64,000 nucleotides of DNA from Andrena cerasifolii (GCF_050908995.1 NC_135127.1:12542001-12606000); one strand, 5' to 3'. Positions 27,844 to 40,602 are shown, counted from the first letter of the stretch. The notes: generated from the letters alone by a model not told the origin. Made by a program: numbers and translations.

Positions 27844-27875
27844 ATTGCAGCTCCAACAATTAGCATAATTACGCG
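27844..27875 (+). repeat. Second copy of the duplicated CAATTAGCATAAT motif
   Basis: This segment reads ATTGCAGCTCCAACAATTAG and continues CATAATTACGCG, differing from the copy 755 bp to the left by two substitutions and a short change near the right end. The flanks outside about 45 bp do not match, so it is a small conserved word pair and not a large duplication. Confidence 0.6.
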
Positions 27876-30800
27876 GCACGCGCGGCGATTCCCTTGCCGC
27901 GTTAACGATCCGCACACGCTCCCCGATACATCAAAACGCATTCGTACCGGTATTATAGCGTGCGAATTGAAAAAGTTCAGTCTGCTGGAAAAATAATCAA
28001 CCGGGCGTCGGGGTGTAACAAACGTTGGATAAAATCCGCGGTGACCATTAACGGGATAAACTCCGCGATTCGTTGATGCCGGTTTCCCGACTCTCGCACC
28101 ACCGACGCCCAAAACCGTGTAATGGGTTTTTGATCGTCAATAGGTTGATGAATTTGATCCAAAGTTTTAATCGATCCCAGCGGTATTTATCGAGGGTGCT
28201 TTCGGAAACGTTTGAATCACGCCCACTGTTCCGCCGCTACAGCTGACTTTGTAAACGCTTATCGTGGTGCCGATACACTGGTGAATTTTCATCTACGATT
28301 ATCTCCATATTTGTTACATCGGAGAAGGCACGTATCCAAAGAATCCTCCCGTGAATCCCGAAATGGTCTCGTTACCCCTGCATCGAGTATTGATCAGGGT
28401 CCATCGTCTGGACAACGAAAGCAACTAGCGATCCACGGAAATCTCGATTCCCCGGGGGCAAAGGAACATCTCCAACTACTCACTGGGAGCTTTCGACTTG
28501 GTGTCTCTCATCTTCGACCAGCTCGTGTCGGCGTCTACTGCGCGGCTTTCGTTGCAACTTCAGCCTCGGATGGGCGTGTCTGAACCTCCTCTCGGCGCTG
28601 TGGACTTAAGGTATCGAAGATGACGGAGAAGCTGCAAGCTCGCGAGATGAAACGTCGCCCGCGAGATCCCTTCTGCATGCAATCTTCGCCAGCCGCGTTC
28701 CGTCCGCATGACTTTTCCCAGAAAGCTTCGGTTTCTGCGCCGGAAAGTTGCGGAAACATTTTCGAAGCTCGGCTCCAAGTATCGACGTCTCCAAACGTCG
28801 GGGAAATACTCGCGAGAGTCGCGAGGCAACTCGGAGGAAAACTTAATTCGTACAGATGTAGCAGGAATGCGGACACCCGAGACGTTGCTCCAAGCGCTGA
28901 CCTCGACTACTGCTTCCCAGCTGCGCTCCCCGCGCTCGCACCGCTCGAGCTAACCGAGCAACGGCTCTTCGATTAAGGCTTTCAATTGTCGCGAGAAGAC
29001 ACTGCTGAAACCGATCTGTCGTCCCTATCCTGGCAACGGGATCGAGAAATTCCAGGCGAACAAACGCGCGAGACGGGTCTGGGAAAAACTGTAGCCACGA
29101 TGGAAAGGTATCTAGGACGCAGCTCCCGAACACGTTGCTCTCGCGGACAATGCCAAGAAAAAGGGTTTGCCGAGGGAGAAAGGGGTGACGCGATAGAGTG
29201 CCACCGTGGAACCCGCTTGAAATATAACCTCGAGATATCTGCGAGGGAATAATAGAGCCGCGGTGCATTTTTCCTCTCTTCGATCGGTTTGCCAGGGATT
29301 TTCGGGTGTGCCGACATGTTTTCCAATTCTTACGCGCGTCGACGTTTCAGTGTACCTGGCGGGACAGTTCTTAGCGAGACACGTGTCTCGAGGAAACATC
29401 AAGTTTCCCTGGACACGGACGAGCTGAAAACCGAGGGAAAATCAATCGGTTAATAGCGTCGACCCGATGGAATTGGTTCGCGGAACGTTGCGGCGTTTCG
29501 ACGCTGGGAAAACGGCCACGTGAATCGTCCGTGTCCGCGAAGCGTCCGATGGCCGACGGTAAACGCGGTTGCTAACTGTTTCCAACTATCGACAGAACTT
29601 TCTGCCCACGAGCCGGGGATTTAATTAAATACCGCGGAACGCGCTGGCCCCTATAATGCAGCCACTGCTCGAATTTTACGGAAATGCCGCGGTGTTTTTC
29701 TCTCCATCGCCATCTCATTTGCCGTTCGACCGTGCGTTAGGCTGGAATTATACCGAGAAAGAGCCGCGTACGCATTCTCCGCTGCTTTATGCGCTATTGC
29801 TTTGTAATTAATATCCGGCAATAAAATTCAGCTGAAAGTGTTGCGTACGTTAATTCACGAGTTCCTTCCCACGGAGCACGTGTGACCGATCGTTTGAAAG
29901 TGTCACGCGGATTTTATAAACGAGAATCGTTCCGTTTTATTCTCCCCTTCCGTCTTCGCGACAGCAATATCCGCGGCGGCCGTCGTGTCGCGTTTCGTCG
30001 AAATTAAAGTCGCAAGATGAACGAGCCGCATTTACGAAACCTCCAAAAAGTTGCCCGCGAACGTAAACGGATATCCTTTGGAGCGTGTCTCGTTCGGAGG
30101 CGGCCTTAAAGGGACGTTTCTCGGGCTGCTTCGGGGGAATGTAATTTCGCGAAGAAATTCCACGAGCGTGGCGGGTAAGCTGCAGCATTTTGACCAATGA
30201 GCTTCCACCCCGAATTCTACATAAAGCGAACTCGCCAAATTTTTCGTTGCCCTCGGGGCGATATACCTAACCCGCGATAGAGCCCTTTGATCAAAGTAAC
30301 GTGCCAATAAAGTAGATTAATTTTCGTTTTCCTGGAGCGGCATCGCACTCGACGCACAGAGAGCCCCGTCGATAATCGATGCTTCATTAATTCCAGATAA
30401 ATTATCCGCGTAAAGACATCCGGCTGCGAATTTATATAGGTACATATACTGTTAATTAATAATTTCCACAAACGTCGATTTCAGATTACACTGATCCGGC
30501 GTCAATTGCAGCGCCGGATGAAGCTCGTCGGCGACTGTAATTCATCGATCCTAACTGAAAACCCGGGGAATTCAATCGACTGAATTTTCTCACGACCAAA
30601 GCTCGTAAACCAGCGCTCCCCGTCATCGCGGAATTGACAGGCGAATTGAGGGGCCGCTCGGAAGAATTAATCGCGCCGTATATCTTCCAACGACACGTTA
30701 TAATTTTAACGATCCCGACTAATTGCAAGACCCGACTATTGACGTCACCGATTCCCCGCAACGTTTAGAATCCACCATTCACTTTGCACCACTGAAGGGA

Positions 30801-33492
30801 CCCTGGTTTTCATTTGGCGCCCATATTTCTCGGCTCGACGCAAAGAGGGCCATATTTTTGCGAGAGCCAACTGCTCCGCGGAGCACAGCACGGGTGCTTT
30901 GCCGGCGCGAATTTCGCTAATATTCTTGCGTGTCGTTCCGCGTGTTTGAGCTTGAATTATTTGTGCTCGTTCGACGGGGACTGTAATCGCGACGAAATAC
31001 CTAAAACGGCCGAGGTATTTCGCTGGTCGGTGGTAGGAACGCTCAATCGTTTATTTTTAGCTCGTGCACCACCTTACAACGACCCTGCATTTTATCCCTG
31101 CCACCCCTGAAACTCGATCGATATGTTCGCTGTGCGCGTCCAACCGCAAAAACTCGACCTCGAAATATCGGGTCGGCTTTTTAGGCCGGCCTCCGCAGCC
31201 ACAGCATTTCCACGACAGATTGCGAATCTGTAAGGCTTCCGTTCGCCAAGGCGGGTCCGTGAGTCGCGCTCCCCAACGGAAAACTTTGCGTTTCATAGAC
31301 AACCAACGAAAAATACGCGCACCTCGGGGCAGCAGAAATTCGTGAAAACAACGCTGCCCGTCCTAAAAAGATCTTGCGAACAAGGGAATTGACAGGGAAT
31401 AGGAAAACTTTGTCCGCGCGAAACATCCGAAAGGGGTAGAGTCCAGAATTAAACGGACACGCAATGGTGGATGTTAAATCTACACGGCTCACTAGTTTTT
31501 CGAGCTAGTTGCTATCAGATTGTCGTTAGTCGAAGAATTGCGAAGTTCCGGCGATAACAAGCGACACTCTAATTACCAAGCGAGCAGTTGAAGGAGCAAA
31601 GCGGGGAACTCAGCCCCTGGCTGGGCCCGTAATTGAACAAAAACCCGTCTAATCACCCGCGAAGAAGGAGCGGAAAGAAGAAGCGACGAGGCTGCTCGAA
31701 GATCCACGGGAATTCTTGGGGACGAGCAAACCACGCAAATGGAGTATCCGCGTGATTAATTCAGAAGTCTGGGGCGGTGGTGGCACAAAGCGTCCGGGGC
31801 ACAAAAGCGCAGCTTTTGTTCTTATTTAACGCGGCACAATCCCGAGATAAGGGTCACGGGCGCACAATGCACCCAGTCGCCAAAATTATTTCACTCGGCA
31901 CAAACTTTTGCGCCCTTCCTCCTACCGACAAGCCACGTTTTCTCAGCGCAAGAATGATTCCTGCGTTCGACCGAGTCAGCTGTGACTTCCCTCCTCGCGA
32001 ATCCCTGCTGAAAGCTACAAACTGAGTATACAGCGCGGTGAAAGTTGAATATTCTGCAACGGGACCCTGGAGATATGATTTTCGGAAATACCGCGGCGTC
32101 GTTTACGCTGGACTGAATTGCTGGGCGGCGGTCGATTTGCGTGCGCGTTATTGGACCGCCATTTCTATTTGTTTTATATTTGCCCGATGATCTACCGAGG
32201 CCAGTGAGTGACGTTTAATTATTCCAGCTCGTTTTGCGCAGCCATCGGCGGATAATTTAATAACACGCCGCGGATCGTTCGCGGTGTCACGCGCCGCGTC
32301 GAAGCGCGTATCAGCCAGCCTCTCGAAACTAATTTTCAAATTGCTCCCTGTAGGCGCGGTGAAATTGGTTTTTATCGCAGTAATTACTGCTGGCCGGAGT
32401 GGCTATAAAATGGTGGGCAAGACTAGGCCGGCCACCCCTCTTTTCGGTGAATAACGAGTGAATAGGAGGTTGTACGTATAATTTGATTATCAAGTTCGCG
32501 TAGAAGGAGCAGCGTTGCAGGCTTCCTTCAACAAACTCGTCCCTGGAGGAATGAGATATCGAGGTGGCAGGGCTTATCATTTAACGGAGCGCGCCGATCT
32601 GTTGATCGATATCGCCGCGTGACAAACAATCGTCCCAATTAATTATGCGCCTCGTGATTTATTTGAGGGCCGGCCTAGGCGCTTCAACGAGCTATGACGG
32701 CGCAGCTGTCTCCCTGTCGCTGACACGAATGGACTTTGGAAAACAATGCGAGACCACTCGCGTGTCCCATTCAAGCGAATCCATATCGTGAAAGTAGATG
32801 CTTCTGATGATGTCCGATAAGCGGTGAATCTTCGAGCCAGTTGAAAACCGTGTCAACAACGAGAGGAATCTATGCTCCTCGATATGAATTTTAATTGCCA
32901 TCTATCGATGGAGACTGATCGACTGACAACTCTCCGAGTACAGACTGAAACGTAATTAAACCGTGACGTAATGGGTTTTAACCGTACTGGCTAGTAATTA
33001 AAGCTGCCCGTGTCCTATGGACAAGGCGAGGCGAATCGATCGCTCGACAGAAGGAGCGTCGCCAGCAGCGTCAAGGGTATAATTCAGAGGCGAATGGAAT
33101 AAGTCGTGGAAAACTTTGCTCCCGCTGTTGGTCCTTTGTTCCGTCGGTCTTTGTTCCGCGCTGAGCGAGATCGGAGAAAAAGGAAGCTGGGGGCATCGTA
33201 CATAGAGTTAACGCGAAAGTTCATTCAAATTGCACGGGGATCATTCTGTCGGCTCGCCGCGAACCACGCGAGCACATCCAGCTGACCAGTATTGCAGCTA
33301 CGCTCCGACCAATTCCGACCGCAGCCCAGATCGGCCATAGTTCAGGCTTCGGTCCAGCTTCGACGCGATCCTGGATCCAGCGAGATAATTGACGCAACGA
33401 TGTCGAACCTGACCAGACGAAACGCCCGGCAATCGACTAATTTATAGCTCGTTAATTAGTTTGCTGCGCGGTCGCGAACCGTGGCCGACCGA

Positions 33493-33508
33493 CTAGCTAG
33501 CTAGCTAG
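33493..33508. repeat. CTAG tetranucleotide run
   Basis: Four tandem CTAG units. It is short but perfect, and self-complementary. Confidence 0.9.
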
Positions 33509-36500
33509 AGACGCTTTTTAAACAAGCTAAACCTCTCTGGAGCGAACACAGTTTGCTCTCTGTTTAAAGATTCCGTCCCGAAGGATTAAGCGAAGTTCGA
33601 AAGGTGGAATCCTCCGGTTGCCAGATTTTCCGTGGCAGAGGAGCGATACGAAGAGCGCTTCGAAAGAAGTTTACTGTATTTCGGGGTTGGAGAAAGTTTG
33701 ACGCAGTAGTCGGACTAATCTCCTCGTAAATCCTTTGAGCTCTATTAGGGACTTCGTAGCTGGACCCAACTTGGTCCAACACTCGTGCGCGCGAACATAA
33801 TATTATTTAATCCTTTAGCCTCGGTCCACTTTTGGCCACCATCGCCGATGAACTCCACGCTTATGCAAACTGGCTGTACACTCGTTATCCGTAGTCGTGG
33901 ATTAATTCAATCATCCAGCAAACGAGTTTGCGAAGAATTTAGTGTGAACGGATGGCCAACCGAAAACGCATCGACCTGCGGGCATGCTTGCAACGCTAAC
34001 TGCCTGAATAAACCATCTATAATGACGGCCGCCACGCGAATCGAAACAATGCCCGCGACATTTGCATACCATTCCCCTGATTTATAATACGCGAGATAAT
34101 TATCTTCGTATCTAACCGCCGTAAATATCGCAATTTGTGCGCAATCACCAGTTCTCCCTCCTACCCACTCGCGCGGCCTCGCTTTCGGGCCTCTTAATAC
34201 AACCATCCCGCTATTTATTCGCAATAAATCTCTGCTAACAATCGCCGCGTTAATTCATTCCCCTTCGGTTCACTTTTAAACTCGCAGACACGCGTGTTTC
34301 GGTTGAACGCAACCGATCGCAATGCCCCGACGGTTTTGCATTTATTTTGCGGCCAATAAGCTGTTGAAACGTAGCTCGTCAGGTACAAATCCGACATAAA
34401 TTGCGGTCAATGAGCGAATAGGGCCTCGACGTTCAAACGCCGACGATTTCGAGTAGATTCGTAGGTATCACTCATCGGCGAATAAATCCGCGGCGAATGG
34501 GATTCGGCTCCTTTCATCCGCGAATCCGATTGAATCTATCAAGACACCGAGTACCATGAAATAGGGAGATTTTCCGTAGAAACATCAGATTTTCCAGCAT
34601 TTTCCGCAGCTTTCTCCGATCGTCTTCCAGGGAGTAGTCGACGACAGAAGCGTTGACGTTCTGACGCGTCGAATTGAAACTACGCGCGCTAACGAGGCGA
34701 AACGAAGCTAATCGGGCAAGGAACGTGTAACAACCAGTGTTACGAAGCACGTCGAAGGGGCAAAGCCATTCGGTTGACTTGCAGCGAGCGACCGCACAGT
34801 GCCGTAGGTCGTGGTCGATCGATCGGCGGGATTTCAATTAACCAGCTGGCCGAGGAAAAACCTGCAGCAGCCCGAATGCTAAAGGACAGGAGGGGCGAAA
34901 GGCGAACGAGGTGGCAAGCTAGGTGGGCTGAATTCCAAGTTATAAATGCAACTCGGTTAGCAAAACCTCCCGTAGGGTTTTCGTTTAGCGGTCGCCGTCG
35001 CTTTCGATCGAGCTCCGTGCACTGCTTACCCTCTTCCTACCCTCGATCACCCTCCCTTTCTCCCTTGCCTGATCTTCTATCTTGTCCCTGTCGTACATAA
35101 AGCCAGAGAGATGAATCAGTGACGCCTTTCTTTTGCTTCCCCACATTCGTCCAACCCTTTTGCTTGCTAAGGAGAAGTTTAGGGTGAGAGGTCAAAACAG
35201 ACACGCATCCAGGTCATCCCAAACTAATTGCCATTCGATTCGTCCACCCTTCGAGTGCTCCGCGAAACTTTCCCACCGCATTTCCCGCTAAAACCTCGTT
35301 GCCCATCCGCGAACAAACCGCCGGTTTCCGACTCTCGGAACTTCCGACTTCTCTTCTTCCGCGATTGCTGTGCATCGCAACGGTCAAACACCAAACCGTC
35401 GTGATAATTGCTCGGAACACGATTTCGGTGTTCACCTGTCTTTTGTTCCTTACACGGGTCCCGCGTCGTTCCCGTGGGAACTGCTTCTGCTTCGATGCAA
35501 TACTACTCGCGATCGCACGTTCGATCCAGCTATCCAGCTGCGATTTATTTCCAACTAGAACGTCCAATCCAGGAGCCCAGTGTAAACTTTAACGCTCGCC
35601 CGTCGCTGTAAATTCCGACAAATCGCAGGAAGCCGTGAACGACGCGACGACAAACCGTTCCAGTGGCAAGAACACCTGAGAAATCGAGGGCCATTTGAAA
35701 GTTACATCGGGAACGCCGTGTCCTCAAACTCGAGGAGCCAGAACGATCGAGTGCGGAACCGGGGGACGGATTTCTCGGCCAATGTACATAATGGAGGACA
35801 TCAGGGGAACGAACGACCCCGAAAAGACGTAGAAGAAGTCGCAGGAGAGGGACGTGGGGTCTGGGGAGGCCGCGATGGGGGAGGATGGATTGATTGTGTC
35901 CAAGTGAGTTAAGGTTGGCCTGAAGAAAGATTCGAGATCGAGGCTCCGGAGCTTGACGAAGGTCCCCGTTTCCCATTACACGGATTCCCCGCGATGCGGT
36001 TAGTTCTCGTGCTGGTGGCGTTCGCGGAGACTGAAACTTTCCCTTAATGACACAAGTTTTATTGCGGGCCATCGTTCAAGCTGCCTGCAAGTCGACGAGC
36101 CAGCCGGCGACGCGTCCACCCATTGCTCGCGACTGATCCTCCTCAATTTCCACTCTAACTGGCTCACCGTAATTGTAACTTGAATAACAATGATTAAGTG
36201 TCCGGCAGAGCAGGGGAGGTCGACAACACTCTTTTACTTATCCGATCGTCTAGGAAATCTCTTCTAGAACCAGCACTCGCGGACAAAGGGACGGTGTGCA
36301 GTCGCAAATTGCATTCGCCAGCCACGTCGACGACTAAATGCAGTTTGATTCAATTACGCGTTTCAATTTGGTTTGATAGCAATTTGATTCGCGGCTGCTC
36401 GCGGTCGGTTATCAACCGACTGACCAGCCGTTCGGCAAAGTTCCACGCGAATCATATAATTAACTGGAAACCGAATGTTATACCGTCGAGTTTTAGAGAG

Positions 36501-38307
36501 CTCCGTGTCCCTCGACGACACTCTATCGAGGGGCATCAGTTTTCAGTGGAATCGAGAAAATTCGGCGATCCTGATGGCACCGCGGACCTCGCTATAGGAA
36601 TGTTCAGACATACTTTCGCGGTGACTGTGAGCTGCAACTACGGGCAACTCGTTTATTACCCAGGCGATTAGTGCTGGTGGTAAATAGCACGCAAGTTTAA
36701 TGGAACACGTTATTCCGTGTAATCGAAAACGTCGGGAGGCGAGCCACGTTTATCGAGTTTATTAACGGGTCTGTCCGCGCTGCTTCGTGGCCGAGCTTTT
36801 TATACGCCGCTGACACAGTTACGTGTACAGCATTAAAGGGTGAGACACTGGCGCAGATTCTATTTCGAGTGTTATCCGTCGCATCGACGTCGCGCTAAGG
36901 AAAGATTCTTTTAACTTCTGATCGATAGAATAAAAATATATGGGGGTAGCACAGAAGTCGGGGGGTGTGAAGAATGTTTTCCTACAACCAACGCTGCTTC
37001 GTCATTTCGCCTACTGCTTTCTTCCTCCCTGGCTCGCGCGACCGATCAATCTTAATTCGCGAGCAAAATTACCGGCAGAAAGACCGATCTTCCTCCTCTT
37101 ACTCCCCAAGAAATGTATTAAGACACGGTGTAACGGTGCTTTCCTCTCGCGACCGATACGATGAAAAGCCATTTTCCGAGCTCCCGTCTCGCGTCATTAA
37201 TTCGTATCGGTTGCTTAACGACGCAAACATTGCTTACGCGCAGGATGACTGCGGTTTTATTACTCGAATTATACGAGTACAATCACGGACGGCTCGTACT
37301 GTTTTCCTATCATCGAAACGAATTCAACTTTCCGCGGAACGAGCGCGAGAGGATTCTTGCCAATTGGCGAGAGGAATGCTCCTGAAAGACGGTCGATAGT
37401 TGCTGCAACTTACGGTCGGATCGAGTCTCGCTAATCGAAATACCTGGACCGTCGGTCTCGGATTCCTTTCTCGATTCAATCGGGCGATCTCGCGGGATTA
37501 AACTCCGTCGGATGATCGAGCGACCAGGGCATCCTCGAGGAACAAAGTTTCCCCGTAACGATAAACACTGTTTCTAGCGACGCGCCAATTATTCTACGCG
37601 GAGGAAGCGCCTCGGAATAGGAGCGGGAAAGGGCTGTCGAAGGATCAACCTCTAGAATTCCTATCGCCGCCCTGTGTACGTCGGTGTACGTTTCGCCGAG
37701 ACGTGACTCGTCGCGAATTTGTTTCGCGCTCGTTCCCGATCGGATACCTATACCCTTGTCGGTCGATAGCGCCGGAATGAAACGGCCTTCGTTAATTCGT
37801 TTTCTCGGCCGCGGTGAGCAAAGATCGACGGTGCCGGTTCGAGAATTAGTAAATTGCCTGTCAGCCCACCGGCTGCAATTACATTCGGACGTGTTACGCA
37901 AAAATTGCCGGCCTTTGGCCCGATCTCTCTCCAATCCTATCCCCTTTATCGCCGTCCAGGTTATTTCGCAAGAATCTCCTATCCCCGGAAGCCGCGCCGA
38001 ACTGCACGCTCGGCGTGTATTCGTGCATCACGGTTATGATGTATCGAACCTTTGGGCGGCTTGGTCAGGTGTATTTGAATTATTGAACGATTTCGTTACG
38101 TGGAAAGGCTTCCGCCGTAGTACTATAGCTAAGACATCGATAGGAGTACGTGCATCGTACAGCGTAATAGGCATACCGAAATAGATGAAAAGGATCCTCT
38201 GTCCCGCAAACAAGTCGAAAGTTTGTCGAGCATATCGGCCAAAATTTTGGGCTTCTTTGAGGATCATGGGGTTGGGATTTTTAAGAAAGCGAGTACAAGG
38301 CGCTCAC

Positions 38308-38362
38308 CTTTCACAGCGTTCAGCTTGCTCCCGACCATCTGCTTGGCCACGAACGCTGCCAT
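38308..38362 (-). CDS. cpx: Complexin, first coding exon (N-terminal 18 codons plus one base)
   Basis: Read on the minus strand, this exon encodes MAAFVAKQMVGSKLNAVK and the first G of the next codon. It ends at a donor reading AAAG|GTGAGC, so the intron is phase 1. The peptide closely matches the N-terminus of insect complexin as I know it from Drosophila (MAAFIAKQMVGNQLSAVKG), where residue 19 is Gly, which fits the split G codon. Complexin is a small cytosolic presynaptic protein that binds the assembled SNARE bundle, clamps spontaneous vesicle fusion and supports evoked release. This exon covers only the N-terminal segment; the acidic linker, accessory helix, SNARE-binding central helix and C-terminal membrane-binding tail are not in it. 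The ATG has A at -3 and G at +4, and an in-frame TAA lies 18 nt upstream, so the start is well fixed. No later exon was seen to the left. The identification is from memory of the family, not from a search. Confidence 0.93.
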
Positions 38363-38407
38363 CTTGGTGCTGGCTGCTTACCGCACGGGGACCAAACTTC
38401 CGTCAAC
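38363..38407 (-). other. cpx: 5' UTR part of the complexin first coding exon
   Basis: These 45 nt lie between a splice acceptor (TTGCTTTCAG, ending at 38408) and the complexin ATG. Read in frame with the ATG they contain TAA at the tenth triplet, so translation cannot start further upstream in this frame. The leader also contains GCG|GTAAGC, which resembles a donor, and a second CAG close to the ATG. Alternative splice choices inside the leader are therefore possible but unproven. At least one more non-coding exon must lie at higher coordinates if the acceptor is used. Confidence 0.75.
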
Positions 38408-38431
38408 CTGAAAGCAATTCATGTTGGTTAG
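38408..38431 (-). other. Splice acceptor and branch-point-like site of the complexin exon
   Basis: On the minus strand the exon is preceded by TTGCTTTCAG, a short pyrimidine tract ending in CAG. A CTAAC motif at 38427-38431 puts a candidate branch adenosine at 38428, 21 nt before the exon, which is a normal spacing. The motif fits the general metazoan YTNAY branch consensus. This supports reading the upstream sequence as an intron of the same transcript. Confidence 0.7.
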
Positions 38432-40378
38432 CTTCTCGTTTGGCGGAGAAATCTGACGCGTAAATTGTCATCTCTGCTCGAAAGTCGGCGCGATTCGACG
38501 TCGTCGCATGACTTTTACACGGCTGTCTGTAAATCTCTTTGGTCGAAGAAAAAACCATTTCGGATAATAACGTTATACGGTTTCCACCTCGTAAATTCGT
38601 TTTATGACGTCATGAAAAGTAATACCGCGTTCGATCCGATTTGAAGTTATCCGAAGTGGCCGCGTATATACGCCAGCCCTCTGCAACCATTTCCCCGGGC
38701 AAGTAGCGTTTTTGCGCGCGCATCCGCGGCAATTCGACGCCGCGGTTTATTAGAGCAAACGAAGCGGCGAATGCGAATCGGCTTTTCGATAAAGCGATTC
38801 GACCAAATGCCCCGATAAAACGACGAAAATATTTCGTTCGACCAAGGCGTTCTTTATCGCGTGAAATCGCCACTGAGGAAAACAGTGACGCGGCGTGTCG
38901 GGCTAATTCGCTCAACTCGAGCGGAACTTTGAAAACAAGAAGAAGAATCTTATATTTGTGCGTTTCTTCCATCGCGTCTCCCCTTACGGCAGCGGCCCTT
39001 GGACTGTTTTCATTTCATTTCTGTCTCCCCGTTTTCGCTACGTTCCTCGCCAGTGTCGCGCCAAGTAACTTTTATTTCGACCAATATCTTATGCATTCCG
39101 AAAGCCATACGAAGGTTCGACTAATCGTCGTCGAGGGGGGACCTTTCCTTGAAATATTACTCGAGGCTCGAGCGTTTCCCGCATCTCAGCCACGTTTCAT
39201 TCTCTCTTCCTGCTCGTCCGTGGACCTTCTCGAGCGTTTTTCGGTCGGTGGTTCGGTATGAAAATGAAATACGCCTCCCGAGGGACGAGCGCGACGTCCT
39301 TGATCCGACGACGATGAGCAGTATTTTAATCTCGCGACGCGTTCGCGCGAGCATGGGCGTCGCGACGCTCCAATGGAAGCTAGCCCCATGTTTCGCGCGC
39401 CACAAAAATGCGACGGAAAGAAGCACGCGAACGCAGCATCGAAGATGATGTTCGCCGGCTCGAAAACTGCCACGACAGCACGCTGAATAATTCACCGCGC
39501 AGCTGTAGGTTGCCCTGATGAAACCCCGTGTAGTTCCGGCTCCGCGTCGCGCATTAGACTGTCAAGAACACGGTTCAAACAGCGGGGGTAAACATTGCAT
39601 TACCAGGTTCGAGTTGCAGCAGGAGGAATCGATGAATTCTGATGGCATTACCGTATGACCGTTCGATTTTCTGATTCGAGAGCAAACAAAGTTCTCTCTC
39701 GTTCGTGGCAAGATGGAGAAGCAGAAAAGCGTTATAGTGGCGCAGGGTCTATCGAATTAACATTAGCACGAATTTTGCCTGGCGAATTTCTAATTAAATC
39801 TCGTGTTTCCTAGTGCACGCGGTTCGCTGTATCGCACCGTACGTGTCGCGGGTGCACGCGCTGCAACCCCGCGACAGGAATTTCATTTTCTCGCCGAGGA
39901 TACGTTAATACCTTGGCCCTGGTAAGGGGGAAATGGAATTGTTAGGCGAACGGAAGCCAGCTTGTTGTTTTGTCGCAAATCGCGGCGGTAATTGTGCAAT
40001 TTCCTCTTCGCGACCAGGTTGCCGCGGCTTGCCCCTGAAACCCAGGGAGAAACTTGCGGGCTGTCCTTCGTCCTTACCGCAATACGCTTTGGACTCCTTC
40101 TTTAAAGCATTCCAACCCCGACGCTCATTCGACTGAACTTTCTAACCCATTTAGCCCAGTCACCGTAACTCGAACAAACATCCCCGTAAAGTCGCGGCCC
40201 CTTTCTTACACAGCAATGACTTTAGCTCGGACTGAAGAAAACGGATGAAGAAACTTGCTAACTTTTCCACGAACCAAGGCCGTCTCTGTTGATCGCTTAT
40301 GGACAGACGCCGGGTCCATCAGCGTCGCTTATCTGGCGTCTAACGCCGAAACGGCTGGGGCAGAGAGGACTGTAGTGG

Positions 40379-40602
40379 TCCAGCCGAAGACAGGGAGCAG
40401 AAGGGATCAATAGAGAAATAGGAAAGCGTCGGAGCAAAGGGAGAGGCAGAGAGAAGAGGAGGCACCGGTGGCGACGAGAAGCGGGGCGGCTGCGAAAAGA
40501 CGACGCCGATAAACCGGCGGTAAACCGGCGTCGAGACGTCTCGGCGCCTCTCCCCCTCTCCTCTCTCCACTCCTCTCCTCTCTGCTTTCATCCCCCGCGT
40601 GG
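40379..40602. repeat. Purine-rich then pyrimidine-rich imperfect hairpin region
   Basis: The plus strand is purine-rich from about 40379 to 40500 (GGGAGAGGCAGAGAGAAGAG type) and then pyrimidine-rich from about 40544 to 40602 (CCTCTCCCCCTCTCCTCTC type). The two arms are roughly inverted complements. Between them lie GACGCCG/CGGCGTC (40502-40508 and 40526-40532) and the palindrome CGAGACGTCTCG (40532-40543). The whole could fold as a large imperfect hairpin. Confidence 0.55.

Larger units (their letters stand above)
1..38307 (-). other. Complexin intron after the first coding exon (partial, inferred)
   Basis: The donor GTGAGC at 38307-38302 opens an intron that runs toward lower coordinates. 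I looked on the minus strand for codons of the conserved complexin core (the KEKHRKMEEEREKMR and DKYNIKKK type motifs) and did not find them. The intron therefore appears to continue past position 1 and to be at least 38 kb long. Nested genes on either strand are not excluded, but none was recognised. The intron carries three AT-rich or transposon-like insertions, which are listed separately. Confidence 0.6.
26063..38307. other. Non-coding part of the inferred complexin intron
   Basis: About 12 kb between the 25.5-kb MITE and the complexin donor. No exon was recognised. It contains a GA/G tract at 27026-27060, a duplicated motif at about 27.1 and 27.85 kb, a 16-bp palindrome at 29375-29390 and a CTAG tetranucleotide run at 33493-33508. 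Frames up to about 190 codons are present, but they are Arg/Ser-rich and look like chance. Confidence 0.55.

Noticed and set aside
35545..36072. Minus-strand frames near 35.7-36.0 kb with a less biased second frame
   Set aside because: The second frame is open for about 85 codons, but it has no good acceptor at its start and ends at an unusual GTTTGA, so it is not supported as an exon.
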